A stretch of 64,000 bases of DNA, from contig OY759262.1 of assembly GCA_963662155.1 (NCBI GenBank), positions 51,263,285 through 51,327,284 of the forward strand, given 5' to 3'. Position 1 is the first letter of the stretch. Every line of letters starts with the position of its first letter. Both the position numbers and the translations under genes were made by a program. Below are positions 15,001 to 25,567 of the stretch, in pieces. This DNA comes from Lamellibrachia columna. Lineage: Eukaryota > Annelida > Polychaeta > Sabellida > Siboglinidae. A model generated the notes under the pieces. That model had not been told where the DNA came from. It ran no database searches and was given only the letters and a program-made list of their open reading frames with translations.

Positions 15001-16180
15001 GGTAGGAAAGACAGAGGACTGTACGATGGACGCAATGTGTAAAGAGCCAGGAAGTGGTTGGAGTTAGGAGAGACAGGGGACTGTATGATGGACGCAATGT
15101 GTCAGGATCCAGGATGTGGCTGGAGGTAGGAACAACAGAGGATAGTATGGTGGAGGCAATGTGTATGGAATAAGGGTGTGGCTGGATGTAGGAAAGACAG
15201 ATGACTGTATTATGGACGCAATGTATCAGCAGTCATAATGTGGCTGGATGTAGGAGAAACAGAGGACAGTATGTTGGACGCAATATATCAGGAGCCGGGA
15301 TGTGGTTGGAGGTAGGAGAGACAGGGGACTGTATGATGGACGCAATGAGTCAGGATCCAGGATGTGGCTGTAGGTAGGAACAACAGAGGGTAGTATGGTG
15401 GAGGCAATGTGTAAGGAGTAAGGGTGTGGCTGGAGGTAGGAAAGACAGAGGACTGTATGATGGATGCAATGAGTAAAAATCCAGGATGTGGGTGGAGGTA
15501 TGGGAGACAGAGGACAATGTGGTGGACGCAGTGTGTCAGGAGCCAGTATGTGGTTGGAGGTAGGAAAGACAGGGGACTGTAGGGTGGATGCAATGTATAA
15601 GGAGCAAGGGTGTGGCTGGAGGTAGGACAGACAGAAGACTGTATGATGGACGCAATGTGTAAAGAGCCAGGATGTGGCTGGAGGTAGGGGAGACAGAGGA
15701 CTGTGTGATGGACGCAATGTATCAGGAGTAATGATGTGGCTGGAGGTAGGAGAAACAGAGGACAGTATGGTTGACGCAATGTATAAGGACCAAATGTGTG
15801 GCTGGAGGTGGACGCAATGTATCAGGCACCAGGATGTGGTTGGAGGTAGAAGCATCTGAGGACAGTATGGTGGACGCAATGTATAAGGAACAAAAGTGTG
15901 GCTGGAGGTAGAAAAGACAGAGGACTGTATGATGGACGCAATGTATAAAGAGCCAGTATGTGGCTGGAGGTTGGGGAGACAGAGGACTGTATGATGGACG
16001 CAATGTGTAAAGAGCCAGGATGTGGCTGGAGGTTGGAAAGACAGAGGACTGTATGATGGACGCAATGTATCGGGAGCCAGGATGTGGCTGGAAGTAGGAG
16101 CAACAGAAGACAGTATGGTGGAGGCAATGTGTCAGGAGCCAGGATGTGGCTGGAAGACGGAGAGACAGAAGACAGTATGT
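1..16180. repeat. Satellite array, about 62-bp unit
   Basis: The whole segment is a head-to-tail array whose unit is about 62 bp. Its core reads GGATGTGGCTGGAGGTAGGA, followed by a variable GAGACAGAGGACTGTATG part and GACGCAATGTAT. About 260 units fit, and the array continues off the left edge. Units differ by point changes and a few truncated units (38 bp). The plus strand is strongly purine-rich. Long minus-strand reading frames arise because all frames of the unit lack stops; they are not genes. No promoter, splice pattern or non-repeat domain supports coding. Confidence 0.97.
9866..15960. repeat. 1340-bp higher-order repeat inside the satellite
   Basis: Identical landmarks recur every 1340 bp at 9866, 11206, 12546, 13886 and 15226, the last copy degrading towards 15960. 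The same period appears earlier at 7287 and 8627. 1340 equals twenty-one 62-bp units plus one 38-bp truncated unit (for example near 10440-10475, where part of the unit is missing). The copies starting at 11206 and 12546 share private variants such as GGATGGTGG and GTGGTCCCAG, so they look like the youngest duplication. Confidence 0.9.
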
Positions 16181-16181
16181 A

Positions 16182-16187
<6 letters not shown>

Positions 16188-16252
<65 letters not shown>
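16188..16252. repeat. (TA)n microsatellite closing the satellite
   Basis: A short GTGTGTGT stretch runs into an uninterrupted TA dinucleotide tract of about 55 bp. It marks the boundary between the 62-bp satellite and non-satellite sequence. Confidence 0.95.
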
Positions 16253-16255
<3 letters not shown>

Positions 16256-16499
16256 AATAAATTGTAAATAAATTAAGGCAAGATCATGATGGAATCACTG
16301 TACGCAGTAAGTAGTGAATGCATCTTTATTATTCATATAATCATGCATCTTTTATTAAAGCAGAGTGTCACTGCACACAGTGCGGCAGTTCAGATAGGTT
16401 TAATCTTGGTAATAGTTTGCCTCGCCTGGTCAATCAGAATATAAGGGGTATGTGAGTAACAGCTCTGTGAAGGAACAAACACACTACACTACATATGTG

Positions 16500-16955
16500 T
16501 GCTGGGTAAATTGTAGGAATTATGGGTAAATTGAAGGAATTATGGGTAAACTGTAGAAGTTATGGGTAAAGTGTAAGTGTAATTGTTTTTAAATATTGAC
16601 TTATAATGACAATATTCTGATGGTACACTTTCCTCGACGCGTCTGATGCCGTTTACGTCAGCTGCATGTCCTTATTTGGTATTGTTGTGTGTGCGGCTTA
16701 CGTCAGCTGCATGTCCTGACACCTTTATAGCTTACGTCAGCTTTACGTCGGTATGGCAAGAGACTTTAGAGTCCTCTGTCTAACGTTTGTGGACGATATT
16801 GTGTCATTATTTTCAAATATTTAATAAAATGTCCTTGTACTCTTATTCAATAGGAGAATTATGGGTAAATTTTAGGAATTATGGTTAAACTGTAGGAGTT
16901 ATGGAAAAAGTGTAAAAGCGCATTATTTTTAAATATTTACATATAAAGAAAATAT
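16500..16955. repeat. Repeated GAATTATGGGTAAA cluster, two copies
   Basis: A block of about four 20-24-bp units built on GGAATTATGGGTAAA lies at about 16503-16610. A diverged second copy lies at about 16856-16950. Between them TTACGTCAGCTGCATGTCC is repeated (about 16655-16720). The second copy separates two pieces of the degraded Polinton protease sequence, so this repeat moved into, or was rearranged with, that relic. No gene is seen in 16253-16750. Confidence 0.75.
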
Positions 16956-17425
16956 AGTACGATATCGTGTTTTGTTCGTTTCTCGTCTCCTCTTTAGTGG
17001 ACATTATTGCGTAGCTTTTGTATTGCTTCGTTGTAACGGCTTTCCAATGAAAACTTTTATCAACGTATTCGGCACCGATCTAGTTGCTAACGATTGCCGC
17101 GTGTTTGACTGGCTTAAACAGATGCGACAAGGTAGACGGTACTATCACACTTCGTACATGGCGTGATGGTCAACATCCGCAAATCGCCTCATCGTCACCC
17201 TCGAGCCTCAGGCGAGGTGGAGACACCCCTAAGCTCGCGACCTCTGGCGTGATGGTCAACATCCGCAAGTCGCCTCATCTTCATCGTCATAGTTGTCGTG
17301 ATATTACACGCTACCCATATTGTATCGCCATGCTGCTTGTGTTGTTCAATAAAATACGTGTGCACTCGTACGATACCGTGTTCTGTTCGTTTCTCGTCTC
17401 CTCGTTAGGTCCTTTGATCTCAGTT
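16750..17425 (+). mobile_element. Decayed 3' end of a second Polinton
   Basis: Three blocks in order match the 3' end of the intact Polinton. The first is protease sequence at about 16757-16804 and 16985-17166. The second is the post-gene block GGCGAGGTGGAGACACCC at about 17209. The third is the AATAAAATACGTGTGCAC tail with the following TCTCGTCTCC segment at about 17347-17405. Divergence is substantial and unlike the intact copy, so it is an older or different lineage. A segment of about 90 bp starting TGGCGTGATGGTCAACATCC is tandemly duplicated (17160-17290). No capsid or TIR sequence was found next to it. Confidence 0.8.
16757..17166 (+). pseudogene. Adenain-type protease fragment (Polinton relic)
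   Basis: The open stretch 16972-17166 encodes a C-terminal part that is residue-by-residue comparable with the last ~50 residues of the intact protease at 41508-41987. Shared pieces include RCNG-PM-TF, TDLVANDCRVFDW and YYHTSY/YYRTSY. The upstream piece at 16757-16804 holds the Gln/Cys-box coding sequence but is interrupted by about 180 bp of AT-rich repeat. The His part is absent. It cannot encode an active protease. Confidence 0.8.
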
Positions 17426-17520
17426 ATTAAATACCCTGTTAATGACCACTGTTAACTTACACTTTCATCTCAGTTATTAATGATCCTATTAATGACCGCT
17501 GTTTACAGACAGTCGTTCCT

Positions 17521-17817
17521 ATGTCCACTATCGATGGCTACTGGTTATATTTCAGTACTCATACAGCCGCTAGGGGGCGCTGCGCACGGTTTGTGGTGTT
17601 CCTACAACCGTCCGGGGGCGCTCTGATTGGCTGCGCGCACTACCGGAAGTCGTTCATGCACATGGGTGCCGGAATTAAGCCTTCAGAAACTTACTCTTAC
17701 TACTGGCGTGTACATTAGTATTTCGACGAGGACAAGTTTAAAATCAACATGGCAAATGCCACTGTCAGCCACGTGTGGTTTAGTAACGACACAACGACAC
17801 TGCTGTATCCTGTGAAG
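17521..17817 (+). other. Possible promoter and first exon
   Basis: A GC-rich stretch carries GGGGGCGCT twice, an inverted CCAAT box (GATTGGC, about 17614) and an ETS-like ACCGGAAGT (about 17640). An ATG follows at 17749 with 23 open codons, ending at an AAG/GTAGCG donor-like junction (17817/17818). This resembles a housekeeping promoter with a short first exon. However, the donor-side sequence resembles part of a dispersed repeat also found at 44428, and no downstream exon was identified. Low confidence. Confidence 0.3.
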
Positions 17818-17830
17818 GTAGCGTGTCTAT

Positions 17831-17882
17831 GACCATAACTGTTCGAGTAGAACCGCCTCAGTCATATTATGTTACGTTAAAC
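17831..17882 (+). repeat. Dispersed 50-bp repeat, copy 1
   Basis: ACCATAACTGTTCGAGTAGA and the following 30 bp, ending near ACGTTAAA, recur almost unchanged at 44378-44428. The two copies flank the LINE/Harbinger/Polinton nest at a distance of more than 26 kb in the same orientation. The repeat family is not recognised. Confidence 0.7.
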
Positions 17883-18848
17883 AATGACACATAGGTGTAG
17901 CTTGGCGAAGATTGTCGTGCACGGTCTTTATCTATTGCACACTTAGCGTCACTGGGACTCGCAAAGCGCGTGACAGTGTTTATCACTTGGTGAAACACAC
18001 AGCCGATAAGCACGTCTTAATCACTAGCCAGTTCTCGTGTTTTTCGTGTGGAAAGCACGTCAGATGACAATTATTACGTCTCTCTAACTTTTTGTTATAC
18101 GTATTCCCTAACGAACATATTTGAAAGTTTGTTTTTACTAAATGTTGCTGACAACTGCTCAAATACATAATGCAGCAATACCATATAAAAAGTGTTCCTG
18201 TTTTTTCACTGTCCGCTGCCTGGCAATTAATCCTTTTTGCAAAGTGCTTTCACAGCTCTACAGTACGCTGACGGAAAGTTGCATTCAGAAAACCTTTAAG
18301 TAATGGAAAACATCGGAAGCCTCAATTCGGGACGACATTGGTGCTTGCGAGCATACTGGGGGCCAACATTTTTTTTATTTACCGATGCAACACACGAGAC
18401 CGTAATCTGTTAAACAAATCCGATTATTTACTTTTTTAAACTTTGCAACCCTAACCTAATTCGCGAATGGATAATTCAAATAAAACACATCACACGCTCG
18501 TGATGTAAACCGCTAACATTTGTAAAACTCAGAAACAGTGGGTCGGATATAAATGTAGATTGGTCATGCGTATATACTGTATGGTAAATGCACGTTCTAA
18601 TAGAACGCGGAATCCAGTCCTTGGAACTTCTCAAAGCGCTTTGCACTTCAGTCCTTAGCAGACTTGTTTATTCGAACGCCATGTCGGTTTGCGTGGAAAT
18701 CTTTCAGCCACGCTGCAATTATTGCGCGAATTATATTCATTCACATATTCATATATGTATGTAGTAATGTACTCATTTATACAACTGAGTGAGCATTAAC
18801 AACGTGGGGTGAAAGAAGTTGCCAATGTTTCGAAACGGCTGTAAGAAA

Positions 18849-18905
18849 ATTCGAGCCCGGGTTCTCCGGTGTTCTAACTGCTAAGCCACTGCATTACCGC
18901 TCACT
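18849..18905 (-). mobile_element. tRNA-derived SINE head fragment
   Basis: On the minus strand, TGGCTTAGCAGTTAGA (18873-18888) matches an RNA polymerase III A box and GGGCTCGAAT (18849-18858) matches a B box at tRNA-like spacing. The flanks do not fold as a tRNA, which suggests a SINE head rather than a functional tRNA gene. Confidence 0.55.
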
Positions 18906-20340
18906 CGAATGGATTGGGTGGAGATCATAAACGCATCAAACATGACATAACGTCGTCCATGGTGTCACTGTTGTTGGTCCGATTTCACTGATGCAGAGTC
19001 TATAATTATGTTTGACGAATGTAACAATGTCTTTGTGTCGCACGATATATGGGGTATCTATGTGTACTTGCCTAGAATAACAGAGTCTGGTAAATTTATG
19101 GTCCAAATGTTTGCACATGTAATTGTATACAACATTTATTTTTGTCACAAAACCACTGCAAATCGCCTATTTGGCAGCACCTACTGCTCATCTCAACTAA
19201 CTTTGTTCCGCTTATCCAAAAATGGTATCTAGAATCCAATACAACATGACGGCTGGTTTGTCCAAATATTTTATTTAGTTCTAATGAATTCATCGGAAAC
19301 ATTATTAAATTACTGTTTTTCAGATCCGTTGAAACTTCGTTGGAAAGTTCATACGGTGTCCGTTGTCTCCAATACGAACGGAATGTGGTAAAGCGATCAA
19401 ACGAACACCAAAGGCAGAATATTTCATTCGTATTAATTTAGTATACTGTAAGTCAAATACATGTAAGTTGTCGTGGTCTTTAATTTCACAAAGCGCTCTA
19501 TTTTGTGAGGAGAATCATTAGCAAACCATGTATATTTGAATACTAACCCATGTTGAACCAAACAATAACTACTAATGTGTGGAGATATGTGAGTACTATA
19601 TTAAGTGTAACGTTTCGTATGATATATAGCAAAACCTACAGAAATATATCAACATAATGTATATATTCGTGCAGGTAGTCCATATGCAGATGGGCATTGA
19701 ACAAAACGTGATAAGTTTAATTTTTGTTTTTCATATTTTGCATTGTTCGTTTCCCCATAGCTTATGTTGCTCTATCCATGGGACGACCGTGATATGTTAT
19801 GCATTTTAAAGGTTACCGAAATAGCAATTATATAACAATAACCATCTAACCATGGGTGTCAATACTCTAAGCTAACATTATGATATTGTCAATAATGTTA
19901 CGCAATATAATAAGATCCTACATTAAAACCCAAACGTTTTTTAAGGTGGCCAATCATACGTTGCTCCGATTTTCTTATTTTAACACCCCAGTATTGCACC
20001 TTTTGTGTTTTAGGTGTATGTGTCTTGTGATTTTTCTATTGTAAAGTGGTAATATTTTTTGGCGATATGGTTGACTGACAAAGCAGTGATGACGTATATC
20101 AGTATTGTTATAAAGCCATTTGATATCAACATTCAGACATGTTATTTGTTGACACAAGATTTAACAAGATTGCATTCCCAAACAACAAGTTCCAGATGGC
20201 AAAGTGGACATGGAAGCCATTGGCTTATCGAGAGTCCAACATTTTTCTCATCTATGTGTAGCCCACCCTTATCAAATATCTGTCAATTATATTTGAAACA
20301 TATTCACATTACTAGCTTTAACACAATCATTAGTTAGAAA
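18906..20340. other. Unassigned AT-rich sequence
   Basis: No coding region, splice-supported exon or known repeat is recognised here. Reading frames are short and lack domain features. The same is true of 17883-18848. Confidence 0.6.
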
Positions 20341-20499
20341 GACTACTTTCTCATGTCAAACCTACACTGCTCCTTAACCAATCCTGCTTTGTGTCCTCTG
20401 GTTCTACTGCCTTCTTTAAGTTTGAAGAACATATTCCTATCAACATACTCATAACCGTTCACTATTTTAAATACTTCTATTTGGTCTCCTCTTAGTCTC
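20341..20499 (-). pseudogene. LINE reverse transcriptase, 3' half (split)
   Basis: Read on the minus strand this continues exactly from the LINE fragment at 42675-43230. The frame runs through RRLRGDQIEVFKIVNGYE and ends in KEQCRFDMRK followed by a stop. This is the C-terminal region typical of CR1/L2-like non-LTR retrotransposon ORF2. The break is the Harbinger insertion: removing 20503-42674 rejoins the frame without loss. The LINE is 3'-truncated and no longer coding-competent. Confidence 0.88.
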
Positions 20500-20697
20500 C
20501 TGGGGCCGTATGCATGGACCGGGACTAACCTCTTACGCCATAGCTTAACGCCTTGGCTATAGCGTAAACCCGTTAGTCGGTATGCACGAGCACTAGTTAG
20601 GCTCAATTTCCGGGGATTTCCCGCGTAGTCGCGACGTATCGCTGCGCCCAAGAACCACCAGGACTAACTCCTTAGTCCATAGCGCAACTCGTGAAAA

Positions 20698-22507
20698 ATG
20701 GCGGCCGTGATAGTTTGGCGGAGACGATTGAGGCGAAATCTTCGGCGAAATCGGATATTCCGGGATAGAAGGAATCCGCTAGAGATATTTGACGACACGG
20801 AATTGTATTCGAAGTTCAGATTTCGTCGTCACGATATTCTGAGGATTGTAGACGAGCTGAGGAATGATTTGGAATACCCAGTAACACGGCAAGGCTCTCT
20901 GCCGGCCGCATCCCAAGTGATGGTAGCATTGCGTATGTATGCCACAACGTACAGGTAATGTGTAATTTATCAAGTATTTTCAGTTTGGTAAAAAAATATG
21001 CTACTGATTATGCGTGTGCGTGCGTGCGTTTGGTGGTGGAATATGACCAGAATATCACATTCTAACAAATACTTTTTGTTGCACTCAAATAATTGATTAA
21101 AATACAATAATTATTAAAGCCAAAGCAATACTTGTGAAAGTATACGAATACTTTATTAGTACTATTATAATACTAACACATTCGAGGATAAACTTTTGTT
21201 ACTGAGGATAGAAAGTTATTGCTGACTGTTCAGTCCTCAAAAGCCTGTAAAAAAAGTTGCTGACATCCACACTGTTACAAAGTGTAACATTAAGTTTGCC
21301 TTCTATAAGAATAAACTAACATTCCTATCTTATTTGCCTTAGCTGCCTTATTTACACTTAGCTGACCACTTAATTGCAATTAGTAACAGCAGCCAACTGC
21401 CCACTGTATTGTTTAAAGGTTCCTCTGAGCTGATAAGAAAGGGTGCCTCTCTGTGGACATGGCATCACAAGACAGGGGTTTTATTGCTTGAATGGCAGCT
21501 CAGCTATTCAAGTAAAGGCAACTGTTGCCAGTAAGATGCCACCAACATCAAGCAAACTGTCATATTCATAACTAATCAAAGGAGGGCAGTGAAATACTTT
21601 GATCTTTCCACCTACAAAATGTTTCTGTTATGTTATGTTTGATATTACCAATCTTTACAAATCGATACTTTATGTAAAAGCTTAACAGTGTCATTACTGG
21701 TATATATATATAATTTTCATTCAATTCCAAATTAACATGCTCAAGACCTTTTAAATATGCTTGTTCACGTTTGTTTATTTTAAATCCGAAATTGAATAAG
21801 TACAATTAATGTTTATTTAACTTCACCCTTGGTTGCTTTTGAACATTTCAAAATAAAACACACATATTTTTTTCATGTATTTAAATGTATTTCAAAAACA
21901 AAGAAAAACTACATTGATTCATGTTTATAAGCATGCACATTGAATGAGTGTCAACTTTCTCTGTTGTAGTTGATTTGTGACGCTGATATGCTGATAATCA
22001 ACTGTGTAGCCAAGTGGCCCGGCTCAGTTCATGACGCCAGAATACTCAGGGAATCACCACTGTTTGACGCGTTTGAGTCACACCAGAAGCCACTGACAGG
22101 GGTGTTTCTTGGCGACAGTGGCTACATGCTTCGAGAGTGGCTGCTCACACCGATATTGAATCCACGGGATCGCCAGGAACGAGCATACACAGACGCCCAC
22201 TGCATCACATTGAAGCATTGTCGAACGATGCATTGGTGTGCTAAAACGTCGATGGCATTGCCTGCACAGTGAGATCCGCCTCACCCCAACGAAGGCATGC
22301 AAAGTTATCTGTGCATGTGTGATGCTGCACAACCGTGCAACACGGCTCAGACTGCCACCACCAGCAGGGCATGACACGGACCCTCATCCAGAAGACAACC
22401 CCCCACCAGCCTACAGGGGCAATGCCCCCGCTGTGGCCGTCGAGCGGGTACGCACTGCTGCAGGGAAAGCAGCTAGAGATGCTGTTGTGAGAAATTACTT
22501 TGGATAA
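20698..22507 (+). pseudogene. Harbinger transposase, HARBI1-like, broken
   Basis: The first exon (20698-20954) encodes a basic start and the YSKFRFRRHDILRIVDEL-type N-terminal domain of HARBI1 transposases, ending at ACAG/GTAATG. After about 1 kb without coding potential, an exon from 21970 (acceptor TTGTAG) carries CDADMLIINCVAKWPGSVHD and the GDSGY motif with the second catalytic Asp. A frameshift near 22210-22225 moves to the frame holding VERCIGVLKRRW (third acidic residue) and the C-terminus to 22507. The middle part with the first catalytic Asp (GAIDGTH-type motif) is missing, and the two exon phases do not join. Inactive transposase; family call secure. Confidence 0.88.
20955..21969. 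other. Non-coding interval inside transposase gene
   Basis: AT-rich sequence between the two transposase exons. No reading frame resembling the missing middle transposase exon is visible, so the segment represents intron plus deletion or replacement of that exon. Confidence 0.6.
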
Positions 22508-22565
22508 TAGTCTGACAGTGGGTAGGAATCACCACTACAACATTTGAACACGTTTATGAACTGAT

Positions 22566-22857
22566 ACATGCATAATTCACTTTACTGAAAGCAACTGTAT
22601 ATATCGTAATTTAAACATCAATATTATTACATGTATGATGTCTGTCAATAACATTGTAGGTGAAATACAAGATGACTAAAAGTTGGTGGTATTTACTCTA
22701 ACTTTAATAGACATATTTAAAGTTAGAGTAAATACCACATACGTTTAATCCTCTTGTATTTCACCTACAATTTTACTGAAAAACATCACAATATGTCATA
22801 TCATTGATGTGTCAATTACATTGTACACAGTTGCTTTCAGTAAGTGTTCATGCATGT
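22566..22857. repeat. Long imperfect palindrome, arms about 142 bp
   Basis: The left arm 22566-22707 and right arm 22717-22857 are near-complementary around a 9-nt loop (22708-22716). Innermost GTGGTATTTACTCTAACTTTAA pairs with its complement. Outward, CTTGTATTTCACCTACA, ATTGATGT and AGTTGCTTTCAGTAA pair with their partners. It sits exactly between the convergent 3' ends of the transposase and Myb genes. It may be a fold-back MITE, or a shared terminator region. No clear target duplication was found. Confidence 0.85.
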
Positions 22858-22861
22858 AAAA

Positions 22862-25364
22862 CTACTCGAGTTGCAGTTCGCGTTGCAATTTACTAATCTG
22901 CAACTTCGTCTTCTCTTCCTGCAACTGCATCAGTTTGATTTTTTTTTCGTTTTTGGCAATGTCTGATGCCAGCCACTTCTGGAAAAGAGCACTCTCCTCA
23001 GCGTCTGCTTCGGGCGCACGTCTCTTGCGTCGCTGTGCCGTCACCGCGGTGACCCCATGAGTACGAATGGGAGTAGTCACAGAAACTGGAGTGGAGACGA
23101 TCTCGGTGACTTCAGTCATAGACGCAGGTCTCTTCTCCAGCACACTTGTCGATGCAGGTCTAGGCCTCATCTTCAATACACCTGTCGGTGCAGGTGTTGT
23201 CTCCAAAACACCTATCGGTGCATGTGTAATATCCAATGCTGGTGTGACAGGGCGTGTAGGTGTCGATGTGGATCGTGCAGCTATTGTTGGCGGCTCCACA
23301 GGCATGAACCAGCTCGGACCTGGCTGTGACGAAGGCCCCGGCAGTGGCACGGGCACAACAGATGATGACATGTCTGGAATGCAAAAACGTGTTCCTTTTT
23401 GTATGATGCCATTTGTAAACATGTGTCAAACTTTCCCTGTTTTGTTATCTATTTACATAATACGTGATGTTCATTTTAAACAGTTTATCATGATCATATG
23501 AAACATGTGAAACAAATACAAATGAATATATGCAAGTTATTCTGTGCAACAAAAAGATGCAGTGATATGTTGATATAATTATTATCAAGAATTAATTACA
23601 TTTTAGGTTATAGTGAATTTTAATGGTGGTTCATTGTGGAGGTGACACAGTGTGTGCCAACTGCCACAGGTCCTGTTATGTAACTTTACAGCTGTGCTGT
23701 TGTGTATTGGTACTCTTCTGTCACTGCCATAGTTATATAATACCTGCCACTTTATGGTGGCTGCCTGTAACTTGAGTCCTCTCTCACTGAGCTAATTTAT
23801 GATTCCTGCCTGTAATGTGAATCTTTCACTATCTGGTTGCTGGAAGCAACCCTCAACTTGTACTAAGGAACCACATCTGGCAAATTTTCACACAAGCTAT
23901 ATGACATTGCTAATTTTTATATTTCAAATCAATTATTTATAATTAAGCTTGCTTACCCCAGGCTTCATCCACTTGCACAGTCACTGACTGGCCGTCAGAA
24001 GTCTCCATGACAAAGCTGTCTGTTCCTTCCACTGAAACATTAAAAATTATGAGGTTTGTGAATATTACATATTGTGATTGTATTGTATTATGTTCATGTT
24101 GTGTACTTATATATAATAATTTGTACAGTTTGAATATGTCAAATGCATTACAGTCCTGCATATAAGTTTTTCTTTCATAATATTGTTAATCGCACATTAA
24201 AAAATTTAATATATGCACTTCATTTGTCAATAAAAAAATAAAGTGATGTATTCCATTAATGCATTTGATTCAGTTATATGGAAATGATAACAAAATGATA
24301 ACTGTACTTTCATCACGATTAAATACTAATATATTTATTAGTGTATTTCTTAACCAAAATTAATTTTGTATTATAATTTATTCTATCAAGAGGTTTGAGT
24401 ACATCTAACTAAGAACACACGATTATTTAATGATAACAGTTTTCACTGCAATCTGTTATGTGTCGCAGAAAAAGTCGTGTAAATAAATTCACAGTTTTGG
24501 CTAGGAAATAAAGTCACAGCATTATTTTACAACAATTATTCGAAGACTATATATGTATATATACTAAATATAAAGTCTTGCATATTTCCACTGATAATTA
24601 AACACAACAAAGTGTGATGCATTGTTAATACAAATATTCCAAAGAAACTATCAATCTCGCTCCTTTTTATTTATATTAGTACACAAGTAAAATTTATTAG
24701 TGACTTTTTAACAAACTTTTGCACTGAATGTTTAGTCTTTTGTTTTGATGATTAAGATAACTATTCTACCCGAATGTACTTAATATTTCAACTTATATCA
24801 CAGATACAAAGATCTATATATTATATCTATTTAAAATTGTGATTTTTTCCCTGTGATTTCATTTCATGTGACTTTACTTACTACATTCGTTTCGATACCA
24901 GCCAAAACGTCAACGTGAAACTTGAAAGCACAAAACATTATGATAAGATAAGTACAGTTTTAGAGTAGAGATGAAACAGCAACTCACCATCAATGCCTGT
25001 GGCCATGTCTGTTCTCTCGCCAATGATATTCATGATGATATCAGCGTATGGAGGCGGTCTGTTTGGTGGTCCGCCTCCCGTCTTTTTTTGATCGCGTACA
25101 CTATTCAAAACCGTCGATTTCAAATCTTTCCATTTCTTTTTGATGTCATCCTCGGGTACGGAGTGCCACACCAAACGCATTTACCTTGGCGGTGATGTCA
25201 CGCCAAACTTCCTTTTTCTTCTTATTAGTCAGCGAACTTTGAAGTTTAGTCATAATGACAACTTTTTCATTTGCGATTCCTTCAATCAAACATAGGATTT
25301 CGTCCTCTCGGAAGTTAGGTTTCCTTTTTTTCCCACCGCGCGCAGCTCCTTCGATGACATCCAT
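22862..25364 (-). pseudogene. Harbinger Myb/SANT-like DNA-binding protein
   Basis: Three exons are supported by splice signals and matching phase-1 introns: 24988-25364 (donor GATG/GTGAGT), 23957-24031 (acceptor TTTCAG, donor GGG/GTAAGC) and 22862-23373 (acceptor TTCCAG). Exon 1 encodes a Myb/SANT-like helix set (FREDEILCLIEGI through IKKKWKDLK). The last exon is Pro/Thr-rich with a basic RKRRAPE stretch and a C-terminal coiled coil rich in Leu, Lys and Gln. This is the usual nuclear partner of Harbinger transposase. One extra base in a CCC run near 25155 shifts the frame inside the Myb domain, so the copy is broken unless that is a sequencing error. The Polinton begins 66 bp upstream of the start codon. 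Confidence 0.82.
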
Positions 25365-25430
25365 ACTGATAATGAACGAAAGATAAACAAGAACAAGTGT
25401 CATATCGGACGCTTTGACCAACCGCGCGTC

Positions 25431-25567
25431 AGTAGTACCTTTTAGCTTTTCAATCCTCACTTTTATCACCATCCGGTTGCGGTTGCGTGCGCAGCCGGAT
25501 GTACATAGCTCCATCTAGTGATTGATGCATACCACACGCGTGCAATCCCCCTAGCGATTGACGCACG
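25431..25567 (+). repeat. Polinton left terminal inverted repeat
   Basis: 137 bp, starting AGTAGTACCTTTTAGC. It matches the reverse complement of 42295-42431 with only one difference seen (GCGTGCGC against GCGCGCGC). Just inside it, GATTGACGCACGC and GCACGCGTGCAGCACGCGTA motifs repeat to about 25630. Confidence 0.96.

Noticed and set aside
173..16127. Many minus-strand frames up to 279 residues, Pro/Ser/His-rich
   Set aside because: They follow the 62-bp satellite unit, all frames are open, and the peptide repeats every three units. There is no start context, splicing or independent domain.
18849..18905. Functional tRNA gene
   Set aside because: A and B boxes are present but no cloverleaf could be drawn; a SINE head fits better.
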